A stretch of DNA of 64,000 bases, from NCBI GenBank assembly GCA_963082975.1, contig OY720345.1, positions 34,046,611-34,110,610 of the forward strand, given 5' to 3'. The translations under genes and the position numbers were made by a program. The stretch is from Labia minor (taxonomy: Eukaryota; Arthropoda; Insecta; Dermaptera; Spongiphoridae). A model generated the notes under the pieces. That model did not search any database. It was not told where the DNA came from and saw only the letters and a list, made by a program, of their open reading frames with translations. Within the stretch, counting starts at the first letter, position 1, and each line of letters starts with the position of its first letter. Below, piece after piece: positions 46,811 to 59,955 of the stretch.

Positions 46811-49444
46811 TAATTTAGATTTTAATTGATTACCAAATTTTCATCATATTTTTACATGTTATCAAAACTAAATATAATTGAAAATTAATTTGATTTAAAA
46901 ATGAATTAAAAAAAAAATCACTCCCTTTGTTCTTTAATTATAAACTTTGGAATTAATTTATTATAATAATTTATTTATATTTTAAAATATTAAATATGTA
47001 TTATAATTTTATATAAGCAATAAATTGAAAAAGGAAGAAGTACGCCTTATGAATAGGCAACCGTATAGATTTTATAGTTAAAGTAATCATTTTTCAAATT
47101 TTATGTTTTTTGTATTAGTGAAATTTTTAAAATAAGAATAAAATATATCTTTAATATAATAATAATTTATTATTATTTATAAAATTTAGAATTGAAGAAA
47201 TACATATTCAATTCAAAATGAGAAAAACTTACAGGAACCATTGAAGTGGTTAAATCCAATCATTGATAGACATTAAAAGACAACCCAACCTGAAACAAAA
47301 ACAAAACAAATTACTATGATTAAATTAATTTTTCAAAATTTAATTAAAAGAAATAGGATTTTTATTTTAAAGGTTGAAGATATAAGGTTAATTGATTAAT
47401 AAAATTGATGTAAATTAAATATAACAATATAAATTACAGAGAAATTTGATTTTATATTATTATTTGTTTATTTTATTATTTTTTGAATTGCCTGAAAAAT
47501 CTAATAATGCAAAAACTATTTTTCTAGTTTATGAAATTAATTAATGTCCAGACATAGTTTCCAATATTTCAAATGAAAAAAAAGAATGCTGAGAATTTCG
47601 TTCCAAAATATGTTCCAGCTGCAACGAGTCATTAAAAAATGTTAAAAAAGAAAAACATTAAATCTTTTTATTACGTTGACGTTAAAAAAAAATAGAAAAA
47701 ATTACTGTTTTGTTATTAATTAATTTCAAGGTTCTTTTTCGAGAAAAGTACAAGAGATCAAGAAATCATTGCTGAGAAGGTCAAATTTAACTCTGTTTAT
47801 ACACGAATTACTATGAATTGAAGGTGGAATTGAAAATTTGTTTAATTTGAGCCGTTTTTTGAAAGTTATATAATGTAAAGAAATTAAAATATTTTTTTCT
47901 TTTCGCTTTCTGCGAATATTTTCTCAATAAAAAATAATTTATAAATTAATTAAACTAAAATTAAAATTTAAAATATACAACTTAATAAAAATAATTTTTA
48001 ATTAATCACTCGGACAATTTGATTTATCCACATTTCAGCTTTCAACTCTATTATAAATTATTCTTATTAAATTATATATAGATGTATAAGTTTTATTTTA
48101 GTTTACTAGGCTTATTAATATGTTGTAAACAATGCCAAAGATTCACAGCTAAAAATTTAGAATATTTTAAAATACATATACAAATTAATTAAACAACTAA
48201 ATATTATCTAAAAGTTAAAAATAAATTAAAATTTAATAAATTACAAATTAAATGAATGGATTAACATGAACAAAAGTATTGAAACAAACGTAAGCTTGAA
48301 AGTGTTTGTTTTAACTGCCACAATTAATTATATTTTATAATATTCAAACACATATTCTAATCATATTTACGATAAATTTTAATTAAATTATCAATATAAT
48401 TATTATTTCTACATATTTTAAGGAAATAAACGAAAATTTATTAAGGTTGAGATATTTTTCCACTTAAAAAAAGTATTATTATTTTCCTTTAATATTTAAG
48501 CATTATGATCAAATTAAAAATAAAAAAATATCAATTTCGAAAATCAATTTTTTACCACTTAATAAATGATCAGCATATCTTTTTTTTTATTCTTCGAACT
48601 TTCAGACATCATCAGTCAATTTTTAATTTTTCTTTTCTAAGCCGCGTCACTTTTTATTTCAACGACGGTCCTTGAAAATGTCATTGATGCCCAAGTGGTT
48701 CTTCACACAAACGACACCTCCCACACCTCGATGCCATCCATTCTATTTCAATCTCAATGGGTTGAAAAATTCCATCCTCTTAATAGCATTAACTTAAATA
48801 TTAACTATTGATATTGTTTTTTTTTATGTCCAATAGGATTTGACTTACGTATTTTTTTTGTATGATTAATGTATTGTATTATACACTTTTATGAGTTTGG
48901 TTATGGTTTTGCGATAGATTCCTCTTTGAAAACTTAATCTTAGTTACATATGTTCACGATACGCCCCTGTGGTCTTCCCCACCCACCTGATGACACCCAC
49001 CTCAATCACTATACTTAGGTAATATACTTGGAACAGTGAACAAGTCTCGTTAACGTCAAAGTTTGCATCCACCTCTTCTCATTGAAGTCTTTGAAAAGAA
49101 TCAGCAACGGAAAGAAAGAGAAAGAGAAACGTTAGTGCCGCCGATCTGAAGTCTTTTCAAAGGTCAGAAGACGATCTCGAATAGGAAACAAAATGGCAAA
49201 CATCTGTTCAAAAAGAGCTGCTCTAACCATTAGAGGATTTACATAAACGATTATTTGTTTTTGTTGATCAAAATAGAAAACTTGAATATAGGCGAGGCAT
49301 GCATTTTTAGAACTAAATGGTTCCAATCGCTAAACATCATTCACAGTTGAAAATCAAACCTTATTAGGGAAGAATTCATCTCTCCATATTTAGTCATTAA
49401 ATGCAACACAAGAAATTTAAAGAAACATATTTATAAATAAAAAC
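46811..49444. other. AT-rich DNA with islands
   Basis: Islands at 48640-48780 (ACACCTCCCACACCTCGATG) and 48955-49340 (ACGCCCCTGTGGTCTTCCCC, GTTTGCATCCACCTCTTCTC) are non-repetitive. Each could be regulatory. No gene supported; the 64-codon minus frame at 49132-49326 has no domain. Confidence 0.4.
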
Positions 49445-50063
49445 CTGGAGTGTCTCCGCTCAACTCTAATTCGCAAGTTTGAATTTGATTAATTAACCCA
49501 TATATTATATTTAAATTAAAGTTAATTAACTATTAATTATAAATTAATATTAATAAATAATATTTATTAAACCAGCGCGTGTTTGACACATTGTTGATGG
49601 CATCACATTACGTGCTGGCGCGTGATGGCAGTCTACGTGTTAAAAAATTAATTCCTGTACTTTCAGAGATTCAATCAAACTGAAATTCTATATATAGCAG
49701 TTTTATACAATTTTTAATCATGTGGAAAAACTATCAAACATATATCTTTATTGTTATGGTCAGTTTAGAGGAAAAAAATGAAAATGTGGTAGGTAATGGT
49801 CCTCTACCGAATGAGCGACATTTATCAAAAGTTGATAGAAAATAAAATAAAATAAAGGAATAATGCCCGAGTACCAAATTTCATGATTCTAGCTCAAACC
49901 GTTTTTGCGTAATCTTGTCTATATACATACATATACACAGACAGATATTTTTCACAACCTTAGTGAAAATGATTCAGGGATCTTCAAAACGTATAAAAAC
50001 ATCAAAATCTCGACATTGAAAATTTTCGTGATCGCGATACTATCTCTAGCTAGATATTAAAAA
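49445..50063 (-). mobile_element. Family A element A6, near full-length
   Basis: Minus strand: 5' TTAATATCTAGCTAGAGATA, short microsatellite, core CATGAAATTTGGTACTCG, AT-rich arm and hairpin end GAGCGGAGACACTCCAGG. The sub-terminal repeat and hairpin have diverged by point changes. Confidence 0.7.
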
Positions 50064-51844
50064 TTGTCATGTCTTCAAAATAAATAATGAAACTATTATA
50101 ATACTTATGAAGAGAAAAATATATTTAAAAAAAAAATCTCTTCATAAAGATGTAATGATGTGAGTAAAGAGAATGAGAGAGAAAGGAAATTTATATTTTC
50201 TACTGTAAGATAAAAAAACAAAAAATAAAAATCAGATTTTTCGCCGATCTTGAGGTTCTATCACCAAAACAAAGACAAGTGAAAGTAATGAATAAAATAA
50301 AAATATAAATAAATATATATATATATGAAAAAAAAACATTCTGATTTCAATAAAATCATAAAAATAAAAATATAAGGTTAGTAATAAATTGTATATAAAA
50401 ATATATAATTATGGTAATATGGTATAATTAAGTGTGAAAAAATCATAAAGCGCATGTTTACTTCAAAAAATATCCGATTAGATTGAATATAAATTACTAG
50501 CATATTAGTTGAAAGTGGATAAAATATAAAATGTGTCAATTCAATTTATATATACATATATATATATATATATTATACATATATATAGACCTCTCTCGAT
50601 GACCTTCCTTATTTACTGTTTATTAACAAAATGTTTTTTTAAGGAAGTCGAGGAATTAGTGAAATAACATTAGTTTCATGCTCCAGGTTCCAAACAGTCA
50701 GCAGCTTCATTATACACATGAGAGTCCAAAGATCTTTAATTATCTTTACAGCTATTTGGTTTCCTTAATTTAAAAGAAAAAAATTAAAAAAATAGCATCA
50801 AAGAAAAAGAAAGTTCAAATTTTATTCTAATTAATGAAATGTGAGTGATTTAACAGATAAAATTTCTTACAAAAAATACAGAGTAGTATAGTATACAGTA
50901 GATTGAAAAATATTCAATAAAAGAAATGATTAGTGAAAGTTGAACAATCTATAGTGTATAATCAATTAAAATAACATATATAATGTTGTTAATTTCTTTA
51001 GGGATTTATGTAAAGGCGGCGAACTTCAAAAGAATAAACCCGTCCATTAGTTAACAAAATGAACCGTTTCCCAAACATAAAAACAACAAAAAACAAAATA
51101 ATAATAATAATAATAATAAAAATAAGCAAACTTCTGAAATCCAAGGAAAGAACCGAAGAGGACTTAAAGTATAAAAATTACCAGATTTTATAGGTATTCT
51201 CTGATATATATATAGAAATGCATTATTAATTTTAATAATTTTTATTTTTATGTTCAAAAAAAAAAAAATAATAAAATAAAGAAAAAGTATTTTCTTTATG
51301 AATTCATTTTAAATAAAAAATAGAATGAAATCATATTTATTTTTCCTATCAGAATAATCATTAAGATCTAAAAACAAGACAAAAATAACGTATTTACCTT
51401 TTAATTTATAACAAAACAAAAACAAAACAAAAAACAAGTTTGAAAGAATGAGAAAACAAAATGAATGAATGAGGGAAAGAGAGTTTTGACCAAACCCTAT
51501 CCTTCCTTTATTATATTCTAATTCGTTATGCTCTGCACATAAATTTAATAAATGTCAAGTTTAAAAAAAAAACAAGTTTTTTAAACGTCATTTATACTAG
51601 GATCATTTATGTTGAACATTCTTATCTTTAAAATAATATAAAAAAAATGAATGAAAAATATTTGTCTTGATTTTTCGTTATCTATAAATGTAGAATGTTA
51701 TTATTATAATAAAGGTAAAACCGATGTATATGAAACACAATTCAGGTTTTTGATAAATTTTTTAACGGTAATAATCTAGTAGGACATGGTTTTGGTGTTA
51801 AAGGTACCTAGAACTATTAGGTATTTATAGCCAAAATTATAGCT
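50064..51844. other. AT-rich DNA
   Basis: No supported gene or repeat. (TA)n near 50545-50572, (AAT)n near 51100. Confidence 0.45.
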
Positions 51845-52075
51845 TTTTATCTTATCTTATCTTATTATGCTAGCTAAAATTGTATATATATATATTTGTT
51901 CTTGGGATCTATTAAACCGCTCTAACGATTTTTTTCGAAATTCACACTACAGATAATTGTTATAAAGAAAAATCGATCTGTATTGGTTTCTGTCTTAGAA
52001 AAAATCATCTTCATTAGTTTTTTCTTAATTTAAATTTATATGACGTCACCAACTACGCCAGTCAGCGTTTCCTTA
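51845..52075 (+). mobile_element. Family D repeat, copy D2
   Basis: TCTTATCTTATTATGCTAGC, CCGCTCTAACGATTTTTTTC, AAAAATCGATCTGTATTGG, TTAGTTTTTTCTTAATTTAA and TATGACGTCACCAACTACG. The last part aligns with the family B segment between ATTGGTTTT and TATGACGTCA, so D looks like a distant relative of B. Confidence 0.55.
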
Positions 52076-52094
52076 TATATAATATATATATATA

Positions 52095-52520
52095 TATATA
52101 TATCCGTGGGGTTCAACAATGTTGAGATAAGGTAAAACGCACGCCATATCCCTCGTATGAGTCACATCACTCCTCCAACACGATTTTAGATAAACACTTG
52201 CAAATAAGGTTTTGTGAATAAATAAGTCTTAATATTAATTTTTAAGAATATGCAAATACATTATATTTACAAAAATTGCAGAATAAAACAATAACACATA
52301 TTTGAAATAAATATGATGAAATTTCGTTTGTGTTGATATTCAAGATAGCGGACAAAACAAATCCACCTTACACGACGGTTTGCTTGTAAATGAGATAGAC
52401 ATGCTACATCTAGTGACGTAAATGACTATTATTGTCTCCCAATCCCTTCCACACATCAAAATGGTTAGATTTTGAGGTATAGAAAACGCGACATATTCCT
52501 AAATGCGTCATTTCTCTCTG
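52095..52520 (-). repeat. Family E interspersed repeat, copy 2
   Basis: Reverse complement aligns with 1868-2300 (CGTTTTCTATACCTC, TTAAAAATTAATATTAAGAC, GGAGTGATGTGACTC, GGGATATGGCGTGCGTTTTA). Diverged, no coding potential. Confidence 0.55.
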
Positions 52521-53546
52521 TTTTGTCTTATATCATTTATTATGGTTAAAATATATTCTATTATAATATTTTTACAGAATATATTTAATATTTAATTACA
52601 GAAATTAAATTAAATAAATTGAATTATTAAATGATTCTTAAAAAGATTTAATTTCATCAATTAAAATTTGAATCCCATATCATATACCATAAACGATTAG
52701 ATCCATCTATCGTTCAGACAAGAGGAATTAACAGATTCGAATGATCCCGGAAAAGAATCTTTCTCAATGAATTTGAATTGAATTCTGTTGAATCAATTCA
52801 TGGGATAAAAAGAAAGGTGAACGGAGAATTGTCATCTTGGAGTAGAGATGTTGAATGCCAAACATGTCAACACTTATTCTATCTTAAGTTCTAAAAATAT
52901 TTTTTAAATTTCAATAATAATCCATCAATTGATTGATATTCACTAAAAAAAAACAATCTTTCATTATTTTTTATTTTTTAATGCAAATCACTCTGTAGTT
53001 AGAAAGAAAAGTAGATGAATAGATACATAAACAGCTATAATTATGAGAAGGCCAAGATGTTAAGAATCAATCTACTTAAAAAAGAGATCCATTGTTCTAT
53101 TTTGAGATTAAAAAAAAATTTCAGTGGAATGCCATCGCCCTTTCAGAGACATAATAATTCATTCGACGCCTTCCCTTTTCTTCTAATTTTAATTTATCTC
53201 CGAACCCCATATGGCCTCTGATTGCGAGAATTTGCATTCATTCAATAGAAAAATAGAATAAAAAATTACAATTTAATATAACATTCTAAACTTTGAATTT
53301 ACATATGATATATCATCTTCAAAGAGTCTTTTTAGTAACAGTAATAACTTTTCTAACTTCACTAATACATTATTTATATAATTTTGTCTACTAACGAGTA
53401 GATTCTCTCTTTTATATTTACTATTTAATAATTTTATTTTTTAATTTTAATTTTTTATCTTGTTTAATAAGTTTGCTATTGTAGGGACTTTTTTTGTAAT
53501 TCAATTAATTTTGGGTTAAAAGTAAATCAACTTTGGGTAAATTTTG
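52521..53546. other. AT-rich DNA with two islands
   Basis: 52680-52870 (GAATGATCCCGGAAAAGAAT) and 53120-53225 (GTGGAATGCCATCGCCCTTT, CCGAACCCCATATGGCCTCT) are non-repetitive and GC-elevated. The 68-codon frame at 53015-53221 has no recognised domain. Confidence 0.35.
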
Positions 53547-54315
53547 TTTTTACCGACCGATGATAGTAAATGAGGTATATTGTTTTCACACCAAATTTCA
53601 CATGTATAGATTTTTACATATCTCCACGAATCATGTATTTTGTTAACCGAAAAAAGTTGATGTCTGTCCGTCCGTCCGTTATGTGTCTGTTTAGACGTGT
53701 ACAGCTTGAGCAGGTCAACCGATTTTGATAAAATTTGGTATATTTACATAATGCATCAGTACCATGAATTGATCAACTTTTGGTGTTTATTCGGAAACAG
53801 GAAGTGGTAGTATTACCAACGGACGATAGGAAAGGAAGTTATTGTTTTCACACCAAATTTCACATGATGAGATTTTTTACATATCTTCACGAATCATGCA
53901 TTTTGTTAACATAAATGTATGATATGATATCTGTCCGTCCGTCCGCTTGTCCGTTGTGTGTCCGTATAGTCGTGTACAGCTTGAACGGCTCAACGGATTT
54001 TGATAAAATTTCGTATATTTAGTTAATGCATCAGTACCATGAATTCATCAACTTTGGTGAATATCCGGAAACCAGAAGTGGTAGTTAACAAAATATTAAT
54101 TTTATATTCATAGTCCCATAATATTCCACTTAAAATATAGTAGTAATTAATAATTGACTGTAATTAAACTAAAAATAAAAACCAATATAATATAATTTAG
54201 TCATTTTAATTCAAGTTTTAAAAATTTTTTTTTTTGATACTATATATATATAGTGTTATTTGGAAATTATTTTATTTCAAATCGTCGGTGGGTTTTGAGC
54301 CTGGCTACAGCTCAT
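53547..54315 (+). mobile_element. Family B element B5, diverged, with duplicated core
   Basis: Starts TTTTTACCGACCGATGATAG and contains two successive units of microsatellite plus core: GTCTGTCCGTCCGTCC with GATAAAATTTGGTA at 53660-53745, then GTCCGTCCGTCC with GATAAAATTTCGTA at 53935-54015. It ends AAATCGTCGGTGGGTTTTGA, then GCCTGGCTACAGCTCAT, a decayed hairpin. It lacks the TGACGTCA pair. Confidence 0.65.
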
Positions 54316-55679
54316 ATTTTTTAATTAAGACTTAATTATCATAATTAAAAGAAGCATATTGCAGACTAAGAAGACCCAAAAATAAGCACATCAAAATTTT
54401 TATAGTAATTCTCAAATTTAAAGATTAGTTCAAGTGAATAAGTGAAAGATCGGTATCTATAGTTAAATATTGTACAATATTGTAAAAGGTAAATATCGTG
54501 TATTTCGATTAACTGATTTATAAATCTCTAGCATGAATTCTTTCATTATTTCTTGACCTAGAACATAGATTACCCTATAATTTCAGAATGGATACCAATT
54601 TAGTTGATATTACTAATGTTTTTCCGCGTATTGCCCAATAGGGAACTTTTTTTTTTCAAAAAAAGGTAAACACTTAAAAAAAATATTCAGTGCAATTCCT
54701 TAAAGTGTGACACAGAAACAAAAAAATTAATTTCGTTGATTCGAGAGCGTGTCTGAATTTTGATTGCATAACTGTGACAAAAGATCAAACGAACAACAGC
54801 AATTAATGTTTTTGGAGCTATTTGTAAAAGGCCACCTTGCAACATTTGCATATGGAATATACATCATTATTTATCTCAAGAAGTGACTAGCATCTTACAA
54901 AATAGAAACATTCCTAAAGGTATAGGTATATATATATATATATATATGAATCGTAGGAGGAGTGTCGACTCCCTCACAATTTCTATTCTCCTAAGAAGTA
55001 CATATACTAAGTTTTCTATAAAAAATGCAGATTGATAAATTTCTTAAAATTGGTTTCCAATATATTATATTATAATTAAAGGATTCAAATAATTAGTTTA
55101 TTAAATTTTTGTTGTTTTCATGGAAATACTTTTAAGGTTATATATTAGCAGATCTTATCGGAAATAAATTCAGCTCATCTTCAAGCCAATCCAAAGTGAA
55201 ATATTATCTGATATTGTTCACAAACTTTATACCTAGGTAAATATTGTAGTAAAATATTTTCACTAAGATAATTAAATTTTTTTTATGGTTCTAATTGATT
55301 AAAAAATTATTTTAATTTTAAAATTAATTTTTATTTATTTTTATTACTATAAAATAAGTCAATATACACTTACTATATCCATCTGGTAATGGTATTTAAT
55401 ATTAATTAAATAATTAAATAAGATAATTAATAAATACTTATTAGTGAGATTGAAAGGTTTCTATTAGAAATCTCAATTTTATAAGTTTTTTATTGAAATT
55501 ATTAAGAATAGTGGTTTTATATATTTTTTATATATATCTAAAATAGATCAAAAAATAAAAATACAAAATCCCTAAAAGAATGTAGGTATTTCGTGTAATT
55601 TAGTTAACATTTATCATTATATACCTGAATTTTTGTGAAAAGAATGTGAAAGAAAGGTGCTGTTAAATTTTTTCGCTTT
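54316..55679. other. AT-rich DNA
   Basis: 54640-54910 has slightly higher complexity (GATTCGAGAGCGTGTCTGAA) but no recognised family. (TA)n near 54928-54947. Nothing else. Confidence 0.4.
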
Positions 55680-56290
55680 TTGTGTGAATGTTCTTACTCT
55701 TTATTTCCATCTCCCCTCTCCCATTTCTCTTTCTTCAGCTGTCTTAGTCATTCAATTAAGGAGGCGGCTGTTTCTTAATTCAAATTGGAGTAGAAAGAGC
55801 TAAAGAGGATGTTGTTGAAGTGCATATTCTAAATCCGGAACAATCCATAGAGAGGGGGATAAATTTTCAGCATGCCTGTCCCCCTTCCCCCGTCCCTGTC
55901 TTTTTTTCCAAAAATAACTCAATTGATGTAATTACAGAATGGATTTTCATTTTGGCGGGCCCTTGTCTGCATTGCTCACCCATCTTTGGGACGTCCTCTA
56001 GCACCACTCAAGGCCAGCCTGTAACCAGGGTTGTTTTTCTCTTTCACACCTGTGGCGCCTGGCTGTCTCCCTCTCTCACTCGCACTCATTGCGCCTGGTT
56101 ATTTCGCAGAGACCCAGGCAAAGACACTCCCTGCGCCCAGGCCTAAGGCATTTATTTCTCTCTGCTGATTGCATAAAGCGTGCCAAAATTAAGCAGAAAA
56201 CAAGCAAAGAAACATCTCGTGAATGAGTCTCGTTTCTATCAGAGATGATGTTGATCAACTTGGCCTAAACGATTACAGCTAATAACGTCA
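55680..56290. other. Largest GC-rich non-repetitive island
   Basis: About 600 bases with GC well above the rest of the window: CCCCTTCCCCCGTCCCTG, GGCGGGCCCTTGTCTGCATT, CACCTGTGGCGCCTGGCTG, GCGCCCAGGCCTAAGGCA. Frames of 108 codons (+) and 60 codons (-) exist but have no domain and are Pro/Ser/Cys-rich as expected of GC-rich chance frames. It holds CACCTG and CAGCTG E-boxes and CAATTAA/AATTAAG homeodomain-type cores. It may be a promoter with 5' exon (ASPP is transcribed leftwards and its first exon should lie to the right of 1154) or a conserved enhancer. Confidence 0.4.
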
Positions 56291-56921
56291 TGTCTACTAA
56301 AAAAATCATCGCATTTCAATCAATGGCATTTTTATTATCAATTAATTAATGATCGTAAAATTGTCTGGTCAAGAAGCTCAGCCAACTTTTTATAATTCCA
56401 AATTGATAAAAAAAGAATTTTTTCCTTATATATGTATAAAATTTTCTGAAAACAGAAAAATATATAAAATAATATTCTTTTAAAAGATGATCTATGGAAT
56501 TTGAATATATCATTTATTATAATTTTTATTTGTATTTTTATATATGATTGTTTATTAAAAAAATATTCAATTATATTTTTAGAGAATAAAATTATATTTT
56601 TAAAACTACTAGTAAGTCAATATGAAAATTTCAGATACAAATAATTATTTAAAAATGAATATTAATTTAAGACTGGTAATAGTAAAATGATATAATAAGT
56701 TAATTTGTATTTGTTATTGAAAGTTGATCTGATGAAGCAGGTACAAAATCACAAAATTATAATATAGAAGAATTTAAAAAAAAAAAAAACTTACAATTAC
56801 AATTATTACAATTTTTCTAATTTTAAATCTAAATTTGTCAACTTTATTAGTTAATATATAATATTTAAACAAAAGTTTAAAAATAAACATAACTTAAAAA
56901 GTTGTAGATTAATTTCAATAA
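56291..56921. other. AT-rich DNA
   Basis: No feature recognised. Confidence 0.5.
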
Positions 56922-57453
56922 TTTTTACTATCTCGCCTGAGATAGTATTGCGATCACTAAAATTTGTGTGTGTGTGTGTGTGTGTGTGTTACGCAAAAAC
57001 GGTTTGAATTCATCCGCATCATGAAATTTGGTACAGGGGCATTATTCAAAATTCGTAGTTTCTATCAACTTTTGAGAAATGTAGCTCATCCGGAAGAGGG
57101 TTATTATTTACAATGGTTTTATTTTTTTTCCTCTAAAGTGACCGTAAAAATAAAGATATATGTTTGATAATTTTTCACATGATTAAAAATTGTATAAAAC
57201 TGCTATACTAGTATATAGAATTTCAGCTTGATTGAATCGCTGAAAGTACCAGAATTAATTTTTTAACACTGCAAATCTCACGCGCCAACACGTGACGTGG
57301 TGCCATCAAAAAAGTACTAAACATGCGCTGGTTTAATAATTATTATTTATTAATTTTAATTTATAATTAATTAATATATAAAGGTAATTTATATATAATA
57401 TATGTTATTTATTCCAATTCAAATTGCGAGATAGTCGAGTGGAGACACTCCAG
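56922..57453 (+). mobile_element. Family A element A7
   Basis: 5' TTTTTACTATCTCGCCTGAG, (TG)n at 56966-56989, core CATGAAATTTGGTAC, TATCAACTTTTGAGAAA, CCGGAAGAGGGT, GCGAGATAGT and hairpin GAGTG-GAGA-CACTCCAG. It lost about 60 bases before the microsatellite compared with A2. Confidence 0.75.
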
Positions 57454-57497
57454 CTTATTTATTTATATGAATATAATAAAATGAGATTAAAAATTTA

Positions 57498-57856
57498 AGG
57501 TGGTCATTCCCTACAACGTTTTGATATTTTTCCCACTAAATTGACCTTAAAAATAAAGATATATGTTTGATAGTTTTTCCACATGATTAAAAATTGTACA
57601 AAACTGCTATATATAGAATTTCAGCTTGATTGAATCTCTGAAAGTACAGGAATTAATTTTTTAACACGTTGAACGGCAATCACGCGCCAGCACGTAATGT
57701 GATGCCATCAACAAAGAGCCAAACACGCGCTAGTTTAATAAATATTATTTATTAATATTAATTTATAATTAATAGTTAATTAACTTTAATTTAAATATAA
57801 TATATGGGTTAATTAATCAAATTCAAACTTGCGAGATAGTCGAGTGGAGACACTCA
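57498..57856 (+). mobile_element. Family A element A8, 5'-truncated
   Basis: Starts at GGTGGTCATTCCCTACAACG, has the AT-rich arm, GCGAGATAGT and hairpin GAGTG-GAGA-CACTC. It lies directly downstream of A7 in the same orientation. Confidence 0.7.
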
Positions 57857-59885
57857 AGATTTTTTCCAATAATACCGGAGGGTATTAAAAGGATGGTGTT
57901 TGAATGGTATAAATCCGTTAGTCGATTTATCGAAGTTCATATCATCAAAATCGCTCTTAGTCTTTTAAATATATAGATTAATGTATATGCTGATTTTTTT
58001 TTATATGTAAAAAAAAAATTAAAAATTATTCCGAGATTTTCTCTTGTTTTGTTCGTTGGTAAACTAGGCCGTTGATTCATTACAAATAGCGTGATCCAAA
58101 CATTATCCTTTGACTTTTGATTCAATCGTATTGAAGAGGTTAATATGAAACACGTTTTTCTTTATTCCATTAAATACGATTATTATTTATCATTATTAAT
58201 AAAGATTTTCAAGATAAGATAATAAGAATTTATTTCATTTGTAGCATTTTTTTAGAATGTAATATTAAAAATATCTTACAAATTAAAAAAAATTATTAAA
58301 TTTATAATATTAATTTTCTAATGACCTTTGCTGTTTATATATATTTATTGGATAGTAATCTACTACTATTCTATAGTCTTAAGTTCAACTATCTAATGTA
58401 GTTGAGAGATGCATAATGTTGTATTTTCTTTTTGTATAGAGCTAAAGATTATTGCTAATACTAGAATTGTTTAAGCTACAATTTCATTTAATTATGAACA
58501 TGAAAATTCTGCATTTGCCACCTTCTGTAATTATAGGTGTCATTTTATTGAACAGAATTCTACTCTTATAAAACAAAAATTTTTTTGATACGTCTCTAGC
58601 CATGTTCATTCGAATTAGAGTTTACTTAAATAATATGAAGAAAAGAAAAAAATCAGAAATAAGATGGTGGTTGTTAAAAGATCACCAACTAATACATATT
58701 AAATAAAGGCCAGAATTTAATAAGGGTTGGTGTATTTAAAGAAACCACAAACCACAAAAAAAAAAAAACAATTTAAAATTGTAAGATATCCATATTTTTA
58801 ATATTAAAAAATAATTTGTTGTTTTTTAAAATACCTGGTATATACTCGAAAATTGAGATCCATAAATTTTTTGACGTGTAAATAATCTGAATCATTCTAT
58901 CAAAATGACATCATCCGTAAAGTATCAAAAATAACAATTGCTATTAAAAAAAGATAACTATGAATATATAAAGGTATTATTAGTGTTGAATTATTAATAT
59001 AAAATTGGCTTGTTTGATTATTTATTTAATGAAATAAATTTTACCTGTAAGTAAATTATATTTAAAGAAATGAAAAATGATCTAAAAACGTATGAAATAA
59101 TTAGTTGGAAATTGTTTAGTATCTACTTCAACCATAAATTAGTTCTGGAATGAGTTTTCATTAGCAATTTGTTCAAAAAATATTGATCGAAAAAAGATTA
59201 CTAGTAGAGAACTTTGCATGTCTAACTTAACTATACCCAACACGATGTATAGTATAATAAGAGTATTATAGATTTATTTATAATCAAGGTTAGAGAATCT
59301 TAAAAGAGTGTATATAATAATGAATTGCTCTTCATTTCGAACGTTTTACAAATTAAGAGAGTCATAATAATTAATAAATTGCCCTCATTTATATTCAAGA
59401 CGAAGTTGTTTTGGTTTTGGCAGCAGGAGGATGCCTAACCAGGATCCAGACCTTTTGGCGAGGAAGGGGAAGTGGGGAAGGATTCCGTTGAGAGGTTGCG
59501 GGTCCTCAAGATCTGAAGGACGCTTTTACTCCTCTCTTTCTTACTTATTCCATTCTATAACTTCTTATTCACTCTTCTTGTTTCCCATCCGTGTGACTTT
59601 TAACATGTTTGCCTAAATGAATACTTCTTCCAATTGTAACCTTGCATTCATGAAATTGCTTAACGAATTTATTTTGAAGGAGAAAACATCGCTTCGTAGT
59701 TAATCATTAAAAAAATTTACAAAATGAATCATCAAATTTAGGTTCGGTTGATTTGCAATTAATTTGCTCAAAAACTATGACTATACATTATATGATATGC
59801 TATATTCATTACTCTTATTCAAAAATTGGTGGATTCTTTTATCAGAAATAACATTTTCTATTTAAATGGAAAATATCAAATTGAT
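57857..59885. other. AT-rich DNA with island 59420-59600
   Basis: The island (GGCAGCAGGAGGATGCCTAA, GGGAAGTGGGGAAGGATTCC) carries a 61-codon plus-strand frame with no recognised domain. Its purine-rich character could suit an exon or promoter. The rest is low complexity. Confidence 0.4.
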
Positions 59886-59955
59886 GACGCTTCAGTGGTT
59901 TAGTGGTTAGCACGACAGTCTACCACACTTAACACTGGAGTTCGGGCCTAGGGAA
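59886..59955 (+). repeat. tRNA-like sequence, probable SINE head
   Basis: GGTTTAGTGGTTAGCACGAC resembles a pol III A box and D arm, and ACTGGAGTTCGGGCCTAGG a T arm and B box. The arms do not form a complete cloverleaf with a paired acceptor stem. A tRNA-derived SINE or pseudogene is more likely than a gene. Confidence 0.4.

Noticed and set aside
55820-56258. 108-codon (+) and 60-codon (-) frames in the GC island
   Set aside because: Both are of the kind expected by chance in GC-rich DNA, with no recognised domain.
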